Positions 8,163 to 17,754 of a stretch of 64,000 nt of DNA are shown here, piece by piece. The position numbers and the translations under genes were made by a program. How positions within the stretch are numbered: the first letter of the stretch is position 1; each line of letters starts with the position of its first letter. Source of the DNA: Chitinophaga pinensis. Its GTDB lineage: Bacteria > Bacteroidota > Bacteroidia > Chitinophagales > Chitinophagaceae. Below the pieces are notes generated by a model, which had not been told where the DNA came from, searched no databases, and worked only from the letters and a program-made list of their open reading frames with translations. The stretch lies in contig CAMBEI010000004.1 of NCBI GenBank assembly GCA_945865645.1, positions 1 through 64,000 of the forward strand. The letters run 5' to 3'.

Positions 8163-10994
8163 TTGAAAAGATTCTTCTTGTTACTAATTCTGTTTTACTG
8201 CCTACTACCTAACACCTACTGCCAAACTAACTCCTACTGGCAACAACAAGTAAATTATAAAATTGATGTAACCCTTAATGATGTTGATCATACGTTAGAT
8301 GGTTTTGTAAAAATGGATTATCAAAATAACTCTCCCGATACCATTTATTTTATCTGGTTCCATGTATGGCCAAACGCTTTTAAAAATGATAATACGGCTT
8401 TTACAGATCAGGATTTAGAAAACGGAAGTACGCAATTTTATTTTAGTAATGCAGATAAACGAGGTTACATAAATCGACTTGATTTTAAAATAAATGGCAA
8501 GTCTGCTAAAACAGAAAACCACCCACAACACCAAGATATTATTAAACTTATTTTGCCAGAGCCGCTACCCCCAAATAAAAATATAAAAATTGAAACCCCC
8601 TTTTATATAAAAATACCTTTTAATTTTTCAAGAAGTGGACATATTAATCAGGCATATCAAATTTCACAATGGTATCCAAAGCCTGCAGTGTACGATTGTA
8701 AAGGCTGGCATCCAATACCATATTTAGACCAAGGCGAATTTTATGCCGAGTTTGGAAATTATGAAGTACAAATAACCTTGCCCAATAACTATGTTGTTGC
8801 GGCTACAGGTGAATTGCAAAATGAGGATGAAAAAGAATGGTTAAAAAATAAAAAAGAAACAACACAAGAAGTAGAAAAAGTAAATAAAAAAAAGAGCACT
8901 GAAGAGTATAAAATTAATTCTTACAAACAAACTAAAACCATTAAGTATAAACAAAATAATGTACATGACTTTGCTTGGTTTGCTGATAAAACCTATGCGG
9001 TAAAAATGGACACACTGCAATTACCATCAGGAAAAATAATTACTGCAAATGTCTTTTATTATAGCGAAAACAGTAATGTATGGAATAATAGTATTGCCTT
9101 AATAAAAAGAGCCATCCTGACTAAATGTAAATGGTTAGGCGAATATCCTTATAATATAGTAAGTGTTGTTGATGGGGGCAATGGCGGCGGCATGGAATAC
9201 CCAACCATTACCTTACTCAAATCGGGTGGATCTGAAAAAAGGCTAGACTTTATTATTAACCACGAATTAGGCCACAACTGGTTTGAGGCTATTTTAGGAA
9301 CAAACGAACGTGCACATCCTTGGATGGACGAAGGTATGAACACTTACTATGACAATAGATACGCCATACAACAATATGGCAATAATAATCTGGATATTAT
9401 ACAAACGAAATTTGCATTTATTAATAACAGAATGCCACTTAATATTCAGCATACTTTACTGCAAACACTAATTGGTATTAAAAAAGATCAACCTATAGAA
9501 ACTATTAGTGAGAAATTTACTCCTTTTAACTATAACATGATCGCTTATGTTAAAACCGGAGATTGGATGAAATTATTAGAAGCCAAATTAGGGCAAAATT
9601 TATTCGACAGTTGTATGCAAGTTTATTACAATCGCTGGCAGTTTAAACATCCATACCCGGAAGATTTTAAAAAAGTAATAGAAGAAGTAAGCGGGAAAAA
9701 TATGGACAGCCTCTTCAATCTCTTAAATAAAAAAGGACTACTTGAAAACAGAACAACAACTAAAGACATCAGGTTCACTTCTTTCTTTAGCTTAAAAGAA
9801 ACTGATAAGCATAATTATATTTTTGCTGCTCCCGCCATTGGTTGGAATTTTTATGATAAGCTGATGGTTGGAGGATTGCTGCATAATTACACTATGCCTT
9901 CAACAAGGCTGCAATTTTTGGCTGCTCCACTGTATGCCACTAAAAGCAAACAGTTAAATGGTTTGGGAAGAATAAGCTACAGTTTATATCCTGGCAACAA
10001 CGGGCAAAAGTTTGAACTGGCGCTTGCAGGCGCTACATTCTCTTATGATAATTTTACCGACTCTACAAATACCACACACAGTCAGGGGTTTTCAAAAATA
10101 GTGCCCTCAATAAAATTTGTATTTGCCAATAAAAATCCGAGAAGTAATATTAACAAGTTTATACAATGGAAAACTTTTTTGATTAATGAACAGGGATTGC
10201 TGTTTACAAGGGATACCATAAATCAAATAGACATTATTACTTATCCAACAGCTTCACGTTATGTAAATCAATTACAGTTTGTACTTGAAAACAACCGGGT
10301 ATTGTATCCCTATAAAGGAGCATTACAAATAGAGCAGGGAGATGGTTTTGCCCGGGCCGCTTTTACAGGGAACTATTATTTTAACTATGCAAAAGGCGGC
10401 GGTGTGGATGTAAGGGTATTTGCCGGTAAATTTTTCTACCTGGGCGATAAAACATTTTTAAAAGAATTTGAAACGGACCGCTACCATTTAAACATGACCG
10501 GGCCAAAAGGTTATGAAGATTATACCTACAGCAATTATTTTGTGGGCAGAAATGAGTTTGATAAATTCTCAAACCAGCAGATCATGATAAGGGATGGTGG
10601 CTTTAAAGTACGCACCGACTTGTTAAGTGATAAGATCGGAAAAATAGATGACTGGCTGGCTGCTGCAAATTTTACCACTACCATTCCCAAAGCAATAAAC
10701 CCTTTGTCAGTTTTACCTTTTGATCTTCCCATAAAAGCCTTTATAGATATCGGTACTTATGCCGGTGCCTGGAAGAAAAATGCGGCAACCGGCAGGTTTA
10801 TTTATGATGCAGGCCTGCAACTGTCTTTATTCAAAAATATCGTTAATATTTATGTGCCCATCCTGTACAGCAAAGTGTATAGAGATTATGTAAAATCAAC
10901 CATTACCGAAAATAAATTTTTAAAAACCATCTCTTTCAGTATTGATCTGCAAAATATCAACCTTAAAAAAATAGTACCGCAAATATCATTTTAG
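8163..10994 (+). CDS. Secreted M1-family metallopeptidase
   Basis: An aminopeptidase-N-like zinc peptidase. Seen: a signal peptide (LLLILFYCLLPNTYCQ), a beta-sandwich N-domain, the substrate-binding GGGMEYPTI, then HELGH at about residue 366 with the third zinc ligand in WMDEG 18 residues on, and a long C-terminal beta-rich region. I prefer the TTG at 8163 because it gives a clean N-terminal signal (943 residues). A TTG at 8112 would add 17 residues, and no ATG is available. The gene ends 1 bp before the acetyltransferase ATG, so the two are translationally linked. Base composition rises sharply inside the gene near 9.78 kb. Confidence 0.88.
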   Translation: MKRFFLLLILFYCLLPNTYCQTNSYWQQQVNYKIDVTLNDVDHTLDGFVKMDYQNNSPDTIYFIWFHVWPNAFKNDNTAFTDQDLENGSTQFYFSNADKRGYINRLDFKINGKSAKTENHPQHQDIIKLILPEPLPPNKNIKIETPFYIKIPFNFSRSGHINQAYQISQWYPKPAVYDCKGWHPIPYLDQGEFYAEFGNYEVQITLPNNYVVAATGELQNEDEKEWLKNKKETTQEVEKVNKKKSTEEYKINSYKQTKTIKYKQNNVHDFAWFADKTYAVKMDTLQLPSGKIITANVFYYSENSNVWNNSIALIKRAILTKCKWLGEYPYNIVSVVDGGNGGGMEYPTITLLKSGGSEKRLDFIINHELGHNWFEAILGTNERAHPWMDEGMNTYYDNRYAIQQYGNNNLDIIQTKFAFINNRMPLNIQHTLLQTLIGIKKDQPIETISEKFTPFNYNMIAYVKTGDWMKLLEAKLGQNLFDSCMQVYYNRWQFKHPYPEDFKKVIEEVSGKNMDSLFNLLNKKGLLENRTTTKDIRFTSFFSLKETDKHNYIFAAPAIGWNFYDKLMVGGLLHNYTMPSTRLQFLAAPLYATKSKQLNGLGRISYSLYPGNNGQKFELALAGATFSYDNFTDSTNTTHSQGFSKIVPSIKFVFANKNPRSNINKFIQWKTFLINEQGLLFTRDTINQIDIITYPTASRYVNQLQFVLENNRVLYPYKGALQIEQGDGFARAAFTGNYYFNYAKGGGVDVRVFAGKFFYLGDKTFLKEFETDRYHLNMTGPKGYEDYTYSNYFVGRNEFDKFSNQQIMIRDGGFKVRTDLLSDKIGKIDDWLAAANFTTTIPKAINPLSVLPFDLPIKAFIDIGTYAGAWKKNAATGRFIYDAGLQLSLFKNIVNIYVPILYSKVYRDYVKSTITENKFLKTISFSIDLQNINLKKIVPQISF

Positions 10995-10995
10995 T

Positions 10996-11907
10996 ATGGT
11001 AATAACCTACCTCACATATAAACAGGTTGATAAAAAAAAATGGGATGCCTGTATTGACAATGCATCCAATGGTTTAATTTATGGGTATTCATTTTACTTA
11101 GACAGCATGGCTAAGAACTGGGATGCTCTGGTGTTAAACGACTACGAGGCAGTACTGCCTTTAACCTGGAATAAAAAATATGCTATTTATTATCTGTATC
11201 AGCCGCCATTCACCGCCTGCCTTGGTATATTTGGGAATAAACTTAATGCCGAGACAGTTGCTGCATTTTTAAAAGCCATCCCTTCTAAATTCAGTTATTG
11301 GGATATTTATTTTAACCCCGGTAATTTTTTTGAGCTGAAAGAATTTACTTTATACGAAAGGATGAATTATGTATTACCGCTGAATTACAGTTATGAAAAT
11401 ATTTATACCCGATACAGGGATAACATAAAACGCAATATTAAAAAAAGTGAGAAACTTAATTTTATAATCAATAAAAACATTGCTGTAGCCGAAGTGATAT
11501 TATTGGCAGAAGAACAGGCAAAAAAAATTAATGCTGTTGCCATCAAAGATTTTGATCAGTTTAAAACGCTGTATCAGCTTCTTTATAAAAAAGAAAAAGC
11601 TACAACCTATGGTGTATACACAAAAGAAAGGCAATTGCTGGCTGCTGCAGTTTTCCTGTTTTCGCACAACAGGGCTTATTATATACTGGTTGGCAATCAT
11701 CCCGATGGTAAAACCCTGGGGGCTTCCCACGCAATCATCAATGTATTTATTAAAGACCATGCCGGACAAAATATAATATTGGATTTTGAAGGCAGCGATA
11801 TTAAAAGTCTTGCTTTTTTTTACAGCAGCTTTGGCGCAGTGGAAGAAAAGTACAGCGCTATAAAATTAAACAGGTTGCCGGCTCCGCTTAAATGGTTTAA
11901 AAAATAA
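10996..11907 (+). CDS. GNAT/FemAB-like acyltransferase
   Basis: A 303-residue protein with two GNAT-like halves, as in the FemAB/BioF2-type acyltransferases: an N-terminal half (MVITYLTYKQVDKKKWDACI) and a C-terminal half with the signature of a CoA- or tRNA-dependent transferase (LVGNHPDGKTLGASHAI, DFEGSD, FFYSSFGA). No signal peptide. In related organisms such proteins are annotated only as GNAT N-acetyltransferases; the acceptor is unknown. Tight coupling to the M1 peptidase (1 bp) suggests a joint transcript. The stop codon directly abuts the stop of ispD on the other strand. Confidence 0.7.
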   Translation: MVITYLTYKQVDKKKWDACIDNASNGLIYGYSFYLDSMAKNWDALVLNDYEAVLPLTWNKKYAIYYLYQPPFTACLGIFGNKLNAETVAAFLKAIPSKFSYWDIYFNPGNFFELKEFTLYERMNYVLPLNYSYENIYTRYRDNIKRNIKKSEKLNFIINKNIAVAEVILLAEEQAKKINAVAIKDFDQFKTLYQLLYKKEKATTYGVYTKERQLLAAAVFLFSHNRAYYILVGNHPDGKTLGASHAIINVFIKDHAGQNIILDFEGSDIKSLAFFYSSFGAVEEKYSAIKLNRLPAPLKWFKK

Positions 11908-12576
11908 TTAATTTTTTGACAGCAGATATGCAGCCATTATCAAATCAACAGGGCTGGTTATTTTAAAATTATTCTCCTCACCTTCCACTAAGTGCACTTT
12001 CAGTCCAAAAGCTTCTACAACAGCAGCCTCATCCATAAATTTATCTATATAATTAATTTGGTATGCTGGGATTAAAATTTTACTATGAAAAGTTTGCGGA
12101 GTTTGCACCTGTTTTACAGCAACTCTTTCTAATGCTTCATTTCCTTCCTCTGTAATTAAACGTAAACTATCCTTACTATCAATAACTGGAATTGCCGATC
12201 CCCTTTCTATGGCTGTATCGTAACATCGTTTAATTAAATCTATGCTTACCAAGCAACGCACGGCATCATGAACAAAAATAATACACTCTTCCTGTATCAA
12301 TTTTAATCCATTTTGTACCGAATGAAATCTTGTCCTGCCGCCAACTGCAATTTGTATTCGGCTGTAATCAAAAAAAGCATCAATAATCGACTGCCCTTGG
12401 GCCACATGGTCTTCTGGCAACACAAGAATAATTTTCAAATCATGGTATGACAGTAAAAAACTTTTAATAGTATAATACAAAACAGGCTTGCCTTGTAACA
12501 ATAAAAATTGTTTAGGTATTGAACTGTTCATCCTGCTTCCGGTTCCTCCGGCAACAATAATGGCGTTTTTTTTCAT
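11908..12576 (-). CDS. ispD: 2-C-methyl-D-erythritol 4-phosphate cytidylyltransferase
   Basis: Forms CDP-methylerythritol from CTP and MEP in the non-mevalonate isoprenoid pathway, so this organism makes isoprenoids by the MEP route. A 222-residue cytidylyltransferase (usual about 225-235). The CTP-binding loop AGGTGSRMNSSIPKQF is at residues 9-24, HDAVRC lies near 107, and the basic residue of KQVQTPQ is present. Cytoplasmic dimer. Its 3' end abuts the acyltransferase stop with no spacer, and 66 bp separate it from the isoaspartyl peptidase gene upstream on the same strand. Confidence 0.95.
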   Translation of the reverse strand: MKKNAIIVAGGTGSRMNSSIPKQFLLLQGKPVLYYTIKSFLLSYHDLKIILVLPEDHVAQGQSIIDAFFDYSRIQIAVGGRTRFHSVQNGLKLIQEECIIFVHDAVRCLVSIDLIKRCYDTAIERGSAIPVIDSKDSLRLITEEGNEALERVAVKQVQTPQTFHSKILIPAYQINYIDKFMDEAAVVEAFGLKVHLVEGEENNFKITSPVDLIMAAYLLSKN

Positions 12577-12642
12577 AGTTATTTAACTATCTGCACTATG
12601 AGTAATTTTTTATTAAAAAGTATTAACCAAATGTTACAAAAA

Positions 12643-13593
12643 TTAATCTTTATAAATGCCTGTAAATTTTTCTCCCTCACTTGTTTTCATTGCCCTATAC
12701 ATACCAGCACTATTAAAAACCATGGCAACATTTCCATGTGCATCAACCCCAATCATTCCGCCTTCGCCATTTAATTTTACTAATTTAACATGTACTACTT
12801 CATGTATGGCTTCGGCTAAACTCATCCCTTTATATTCTATTAAACAACTTACATCATATGAAGCAACAGCACGAATAAATGGCTCGCCGTGACCGGTACA
12901 GCTTATTGCGCAAGTTTTATTATTAGCATAGGTGCCTGCGCCAATTAATGGGCTATCGCCAATACGGCCATATTTTTTATTAGTCATACCCCCAGTACTA
13001 GTAGCACCAGCAATATTTCCATTTTTATCGCAGGCAACTGCACCAACGGTTCCAAATTTTTTATCTTTCATCAATTCTTCCACACCAGTATGTGTATGAT
13101 CGAGTGAATAATTATCACTGTCTCTAATTTGTTTCCATTGGTCATATCTAAACTGAGAAAAAAAATATTCATCAGGTTCTAATTTAATTCCTTGTTTTAT
13201 AGCAAAATCATTTGCTCCTTTGCCACTTAAAAAAACATGATTGCTGTTAAGCATAACTTCTGTTGCCAGTACTATAGGATTACGCACATTTCTGATACCT
13301 GCAACAGCGCCCGCCAACAAATCCTTTCCGTTCATTATTGCTGCATCCATTTCCTGCAAACCTTTTTTAGTAAAAACAGCCCCTCGCCCTGCATTAAATA
13401 ATAGATTGTCTTCTAAAATAACAATAGATGCTTTAACTGCGTTAACTGCCGAACCTCCTTCTTCTAATATCTTATAACCAACTGCCAGTGCATCTTCCAG
13501 ACTACTAATATATGCCTGCTCCAAAACCGAAGTCATATCCTCTTTTAAGATAGTGCCTGCTCCTCCATGAATAGCTAATGAAAATTCTTGCAT
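12643..13593 (-). CDS. Isoaspartyl peptidase / plant-type L-asparaginase
   Basis: An Ntn-hydrolase of 316 residues. The precursor is cut before the catalytic Thr182 (KKFGTVGAVA), giving alpha and beta chains; the substrate-binding GATSTGGMTNK and GDSPLIGAGTYA follow as in EcAIII and human ASRGL1. There is no signal peptide, so it is cytoplasmic. Enzymes of this class hydrolyse beta-aspartyl dipeptides, including the beta-Asp-Arg released from cyanophycin. Because cyanophycinase and cyanophycin synthetase genes lie about 34 kb away in this window, it is a good candidate for the last step of cyanophycin breakdown (inference). General isoaspartyl repair or asparagine use remains possible. Confidence 0.9.
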   Translation of the reverse strand: MQEFSLAIHGGAGTILKEDMTSVLEQAYISSLEDALAVGYKILEEGGSAVNAVKASIVILEDNLLFNAGRGAVFTKKGLQEMDAAIMNGKDLLAGAVAGIRNVRNPIVLATEVMLNSNHVFLSGKGANDFAIKQGIKLEPDEYFFSQFRYDQWKQIRDSDNYSLDHTHTGVEELMKDKKFGTVGAVACDKNGNIAGATSTGGMTNKKYGRIGDSPLIGAGTYANNKTCAISCTGHGEPFIRAVASYDVSCLIEYKGMSLAEAIHEVVHVKLVKLNGEGGMIGVDAHGNVAMVFNSAGMYRAMKTSEGEKFTGIYKD

Positions 13594-13795
13594 ATACGTA
13601 AATGGTTATTTATTATTACTCAAAATTATCTAATTTATCTAAATAAACCATCCATAATTTTAGTTAGCTCAATAAAATGAAGCTAAATTCAAGTAGCTAT
13701 CTAATTATAAAAAATGTAATTACCAATATTTAGGATATGATATCTTTTTGTTTTAAGAACCCCGCAGAATAAAAAAATGAAAGGAGTAATAAAAA

Positions 13796-14791
13796 TTAAG
13801 ATACCAATTTTTTACATTCCGTTATTAGTCTCCCTTTATCAATAGCAACAGTACCCACTTCTTCGCAAACTAACCCTCCGGCAATATTAGCCATTTCGGC
13901 CATAATTTTAACGTCATTAGTAGCAGCAAAAACCAATGCAGCAATAGCTATTACTGTATCTCCAGCACCACTAACATCTGCTATACTTCGTATATGCGTT
14001 GGAATAATAACTGCCTGATTATCTTGTTGATAAAAAACTCCCTGCTCAGATAAAGTAATTAATGAAATGCGGTGTTTAAGTTTATCCTGTAACAAAAGAT
14101 GTATATCTTTAAGTACATTGATATTCATTTCTTCGCATAAAATATTTAATCCTTCTTTAACTTCTTTAAGGTTGGGTTTAAAAATATCAACTCCTTGATA
14201 TGCGAAGAAATTTTTTCGTTTAGGATCAACTGCAGTAAGGATTTTATTTTTTTTACATAAAGTTATAATTCGCTTAATAGTATTTTCGGTAAGTACCCCT
14301 TTATTGTAATCTTCTATAATTACAAGGTTTGGATTTTCAGTAGCAATATAATTTTCAAATGCGAACAGCAGCTTCTCTTCATCCGTTGCGATCATATCCG
14401 TTGTTATTTCAGCATCAAGGCGCATCATATGCTGATTTCGACTGATGATACGAATTTTGTTGGTAGTGATTCGATGTTCACTTTGCACCAGGTATTGAGT
14501 ATTGATATTATTTACCTTAAGTAATTCAGTTAATTGATCTCCATTCTTATCTTTACCCAAAACACCAATCATGCTTACTTGTGCACCAAGCGATATAAGA
14601 TTTAAGGCAACATTACCTGCACCACCGATTCGATGCTCTTTTTTGCTTAATGCAACAACAGGTACTGGTGCCTCCGGAGAAATGCGATCAACGTTGCCCC
14701 ACCAATAAGTATCGAGCATTACATCGCCTATTACGGCAACTTTTAGTTGTGTAAACTGATGAAATAATTTATCAAAATCGATAACGGTCAT
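13796..14791 (-). CDS. rfaE1: D-glycero-beta-D-manno-heptose-7-phosphate kinase
   Basis: A PfkB/ribokinase-fold sugar kinase of 331 residues matching the N-terminal (kinase) half of HldE; the cytidylyltransferase half is absent, as in organisms with separate rfaE1 and rfaE2. Markers: DVMLDTYWWGNVDRISPEAPVP near residues 19-40, GGAGNVALNL (56-65), and the PfkB C-terminal motif DVSGAGDTVIA with the catalytic Asp. It phosphorylates heptose-7-phosphate at C1 on the way to ADP- or GDP-heptose for lipopolysaccharide core or glycans. The gene lies 6 bp downstream of the amino acid permease, an unrelated partner. Confidence 0.85.
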   Translation of the reverse strand: MTVIDFDKLFHQFTQLKVAVIGDVMLDTYWWGNVDRISPEAPVPVVALSKKEHRIGGAGNVALNLISLGAQVSMIGVLGKDKNGDQLTELLKVNNINTQYLVQSEHRITTNKIRIISRNQHMMRLDAEITTDMIATDEEKLLFAFENYIATENPNLVIIEDYNKGVLTENTIKRIITLCKKNKILTAVDPKRKNFFAYQGVDIFKPNLKEVKEGLNILCEEMNINVLKDIHLLLQDKLKHRISLITLSEQGVFYQQDNQAVIIPTHIRSIADVSGAGDTVIAIAALVFAATNDVKIMAEMANIAGGLVCEEVGTVAIDKGRLITECKKLVS

Positions 14792-14797
14792 AAATTA

Positions 14798-16213
14798 TTA
14801 ATCTTTTTTCTGGTTTCCTATTGAAAGATAGTAAACAGGAATCCCTAATAGAACGATTCCTAATCCAATGCCTGCATAAACTGGTTTTATAATTATTAGA
14901 AACACACAAAACACCAATGCCATAATTATATATACCGCGGGCAGAAGTGGGTAACCAAAGGCCTTATATGGTCTTTCTGCATCGGGCCTTGTTTTTCGTA
15001 ATTTAAAAATGCCTATAATAGTGATGGCATAAAACAATACAACTACAAATGCAATCATATCTAGCAAGTCGCCGTATTTACCACTCAGACAAAGAATAGA
15101 AGCCATTACAAATTGTGCCCACAAAGCATATTCAGGCACAGCATATTTGTTTAATGTGGCAGCTTTTTTAAAAAATAATTTATCTATAGCCATAGCATTG
15201 TATACTCTAGCTCCGGCCAATATCAATCCATTATTACATCCAAACGTAGATATCATAATCATGATAGCGATAACGATAGTACCTGCATTTCCAAAAATAG
15301 CATGAGAAACTGTTACAGCAACACGATCATTTTCGGCAAATGCAATTTCGTTTAAAGGCAAAACAGATACATACATTAAATTAGTAGCAACATAAATTAT
15401 CGTAACTATCAGAGTTCCAAAAAATAGGGATAGTCCTATATTTCGTCTGGGATTTTTTACTTCACCTGCAATAAAAGTTACATTATTCCAAGCATCGCTA
15501 CTAAAGATAGACCCTACCATCGCCGCTGCAATAGCACCAATCATTCCTGTTCCCATAATACCTGTCCAGGATGATGTATCTTTTCCCCATCCCTTCATAG
15601 AAAAAGCTTCAGTCCAATTTGCATTCCATATTTCTGTTTTAGCCGCTAGAATAAACCCAAAAATAATTAATCCGAATAAGCTAAATAATTTGGTAGTGGT
15701 AAAAACGGTTTGAATAATTTTACCATTTTTAATCCCTTTTGTATTGATAAAGGTTAATAACGCTATTAACAGAATGGCTACAATTTGCGCAGCCGAAATT
15801 TGTATAAATTCCAAATCAAATAAAATATTTTTTTCACTTAGAGCAGGAATTATATAAGCTGCAAATTTACTAAAAGCAACCCCTACTGCTGCGATAGTTG
15901 CGGTTTGTATTACTGTAAAAAAACTCCAGCCATACAAAAACCCTGCTAGTGGGTTGAAAGCTTCTTTTAAATATACATATTGTCCGCCTGCTTTAGGAAA
16001 CATGGCACTCAACTCTCCATAACTTAAAGCAGCAGTTAGGGTCATAAAGCCAGTAATAACCCATACGGCAATTAGCCACCCAGTGCTACCCACATTACGG
16101 GTAATATCAGCACTCACAATAAAAATACCGGATCCAATCATAGAGCCCGCAACAATCATTGTAGAGTCCAACAAACCTAATGTTGGTTTAAAAGAAGCAT
16201 TTTGTTCAGCCAT
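14798..16213 (-). CDS. APC-family amino acid permease
   Basis: A 471-residue inner-membrane transporter with about 12 membrane helices. The first helix carries the broken-helix substrate motif MIVAGSMIGSGIF typical of the APC superfamily, nearest to the LAT/SteT-like exchangers; AALSYGELSAMFPKAGGQY follows in helix 2-3. It imports or exchanges amino acids; the substrate cannot be assigned. First gene of a two-gene unit with rfaE1 (6-bp gap). The 166-bp region upstream holds no gene that I can see. Confidence 0.88.
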   Translation of the reverse strand: MAEQNASFKPTLGLLDSTMIVAGSMIGSGIFIVSADITRNVGSTGWLIAVWVITGFMTLTAALSYGELSAMFPKAGGQYVYLKEAFNPLAGFLYGWSFFTVIQTATIAAVGVAFSKFAAYIIPALSEKNILFDLEFIQISAAQIVAILLIALLTFINTKGIKNGKIIQTVFTTTKLFSLFGLIIFGFILAAKTEIWNANWTEAFSMKGWGKDTSSWTGIMGTGMIGAIAAAMVGSIFSSDAWNNVTFIAGEVKNPRRNIGLSLFFGTLIVTIIYVATNLMYVSVLPLNEIAFAENDRVAVTVSHAIFGNAGTIVIAIMIMISTFGCNNGLILAGARVYNAMAIDKLFFKKAATLNKYAVPEYALWAQFVMASILCLSGKYGDLLDMIAFVVVLFYAITIIGIFKLRKTRPDAERPYKAFGYPLLPAVYIIMALVFCVFLIIIKPVYAGIGLGIVLLGIPVYYLSIGNQKKD

Positions 16214-16379
16214 GGTTAGTTTATTTTATTTAATATAAAAAGCAAAACATGTAGTTCCATATAGCAACAAGATATAAAAAATGTACGAATTTATACTACT
16301 AAAAAGCAGAAAAAAAATAACAGGTCTGGTGTTGAGGTTTCCCAAAAAAAATCTGTAGTTATTTAAACCTAAGATTTTA

Positions 16380-16994
16380 TTACTTTGAAGAGGCTTTCAT
16401 TTTAGTATTCATGCCTTTAATTACATCATTGGTAATATTTAAGCTGCTATCTTTAAATACCATATAATCTAACCCAGTACCGGTTGTAAAGATGTACATA
16501 AATTTTTTATCTTCGTTATATGCTGTTAAAAACTCTTTTAATTTTTTTTGAATATCATCCATTATAATAAAACTTTTTTCATTAAGTTTTTGGCTCAGCT
16601 CTTGTTTTTTTGCATCAATTTTTTGTTGTTGGTCAATAAGTTTTCCTTGAAAATCCTGTGCAGATTCTTCGGTAATAGCAGCGCCTCTTTTTAAAAAAGA
16701 TTCTTTTTGTGCCTGTAATCCCTTGTACCCATTTTCTTGCTCCTGTTCAATTGCTTTCATTTCGGCCTCCAACTCTCTGCGTCTTTCCTTTATAAAAGTT
16801 ATGTTTTGATTCAAACTATCAAGCTCTACATAAGCGAGCGGCGGCCTGTTGCCATTGCCACCCTTTGTTAAATAACTACTGCCAAATTTAGCTGCTCCTG
16901 CTTCGGATTTTTTACCCAAAAAATTATAATAATATAAATAGCCAACAGCAGCCAACAAAATAATATTTAAAACGAGAGGTAAATTTTTCATCAT
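16380..16994 (-). CDS. OmpH/Skp-like periplasmic chaperone
   Basis: A 204-residue protein with an N-terminal membrane anchor or signal (residues 5-22, LVLNIILLAAVGYLYYY). A long charged helical region (about 62-150, with ERRRELEAEMKAIEQEQE and KLIDQQQKIDAKKQELSQK) would form the tentacle-like coiled coil of Skp/OmpH chaperones, and conserved strands flank it (YVELDSLN, FIIMDDIQKKLKEFL, YIFTTG). It probably guards unfolded outer-membrane proteins in the periplasm. It is not beside bamA here and stands alone. Confidence 0.8.
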   Translation of the reverse strand: MMKNLPLVLNIILLAAVGYLYYYNFLGKKSEAGAAKFGSSYLTKGGNGNRPPLAYVELDSLNQNITFIKERRRELEAEMKAIEQEQENGYKGLQAQKESFLKRGAAITEESAQDFQGKLIDQQQKIDAKKQELSQKLNEKSFIIMDDIQKKLKEFLTAYNEDKKFMYIFTTGTGLDYMVFKDSSLNITNDVIKGMNTKMKASSK

Positions 16995-17198
16995 GCATTT
17001 TTATTTGTTGGCAATATACTTACAAACTGTTAGAGGACAATGATTTTGATTATTTTTAGTAAAGGGTTAACTGAATTTATTGACCTAATTATTTTTAATA
17101 AGGCCTTGTAAGCTCCTCCAATAAAAATAATATTATATTATTGCTCCGGTCATCTAAATTTGTATATTATTTTATTAAAAATAATATACAAAAAAGTA

Positions 17199-17624
17199 AT
17201 GATATTAAAAATACTTACAGTGGCCGGACTAGCAACTTTTGAAATATATGCAGCCATTCCTATAGGTTTTGCCTTTGGCTTATCACCATGGATCGTATTT
17301 TTTGCAAGTGTTGTTGGAGGGTTAATTGGTGTATTTGTGGCCGCTTTTTTGGGTGATAAGATCAGAGCATTATTTCATAAAGTAAAACCAACTGAGGAAA
17401 ATGCTAAAAAAAAGCATCCGGCTATTTTTCGACTTTGGAATAAATATGGTATCATAGGGTTAGGATTTTTAGGTAGTTTTTCTGTAGGAGCACCTATAAG
17501 CATAGCAGTTGGCATTGGTTTAAAAGCCGACATCAGAAAATTAATTACCTGGTGCTGCATCGGAGTTGTTGCACGATGCATCGTATTTACCCTTGTTGGT
17601 TTTTATGGGTTACAACTTTTTTAA
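17199..17624 (+). CDS. Small membrane protein, Sm_multidrug_ex family
   Basis: A 141-residue membrane protein with four or so hydrophobic segments and the pattern of the small multidrug export family PF06695 (AAIPIGFAFGLSPW near the N-terminus, LGFLGSFSVGAPISIAVGIGL in the middle, and a C-terminal helix GVVARCIVFTLVGFYG). The family name is historical and transport has not been generally shown. I start at the ATG at 17199; a TTG at 17160 would add 13 residues but overlaps a good -7 element, TAAATTTG (17155-17162). Stand-alone gene, convergent with rpoC. Confidence 0.7.
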   Translation: MILKILTVAGLATFEIYAAIPIGFAFGLSPWIVFFASVVGGLIGVFVAAFLGDKIRALFHKVKPTEENAKKKHPAIFRLWNKYGIIGLGFLGSFSVGAPISIAVGIGLKADIRKLITWCCIGVVARCIVFTLVGFYGLQLF

Positions 17625-17684
17625 GTGATATTATATTTTACCAATTAGTATTTTTTATTAACCCCCATTACTTCAATGGTTACC

Positions 17685-17718
17685 AATAAAAAAGGAGTAA
17701 TAAACTAATCTTACTCCT
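17685..17718 (-). terminator. Terminator after rpoC
   Basis: On the minus strand AGGAGTAA, a 10-nt loop, TTACTCCT and then TTTTTTATT form an intrinsic terminator 37 bp after the rpoC stop codon. Confidence 0.8.
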
Positions 17719-17754
17719 ATATTAACTTTAAACATTAAATGTTAAACGATTAGA

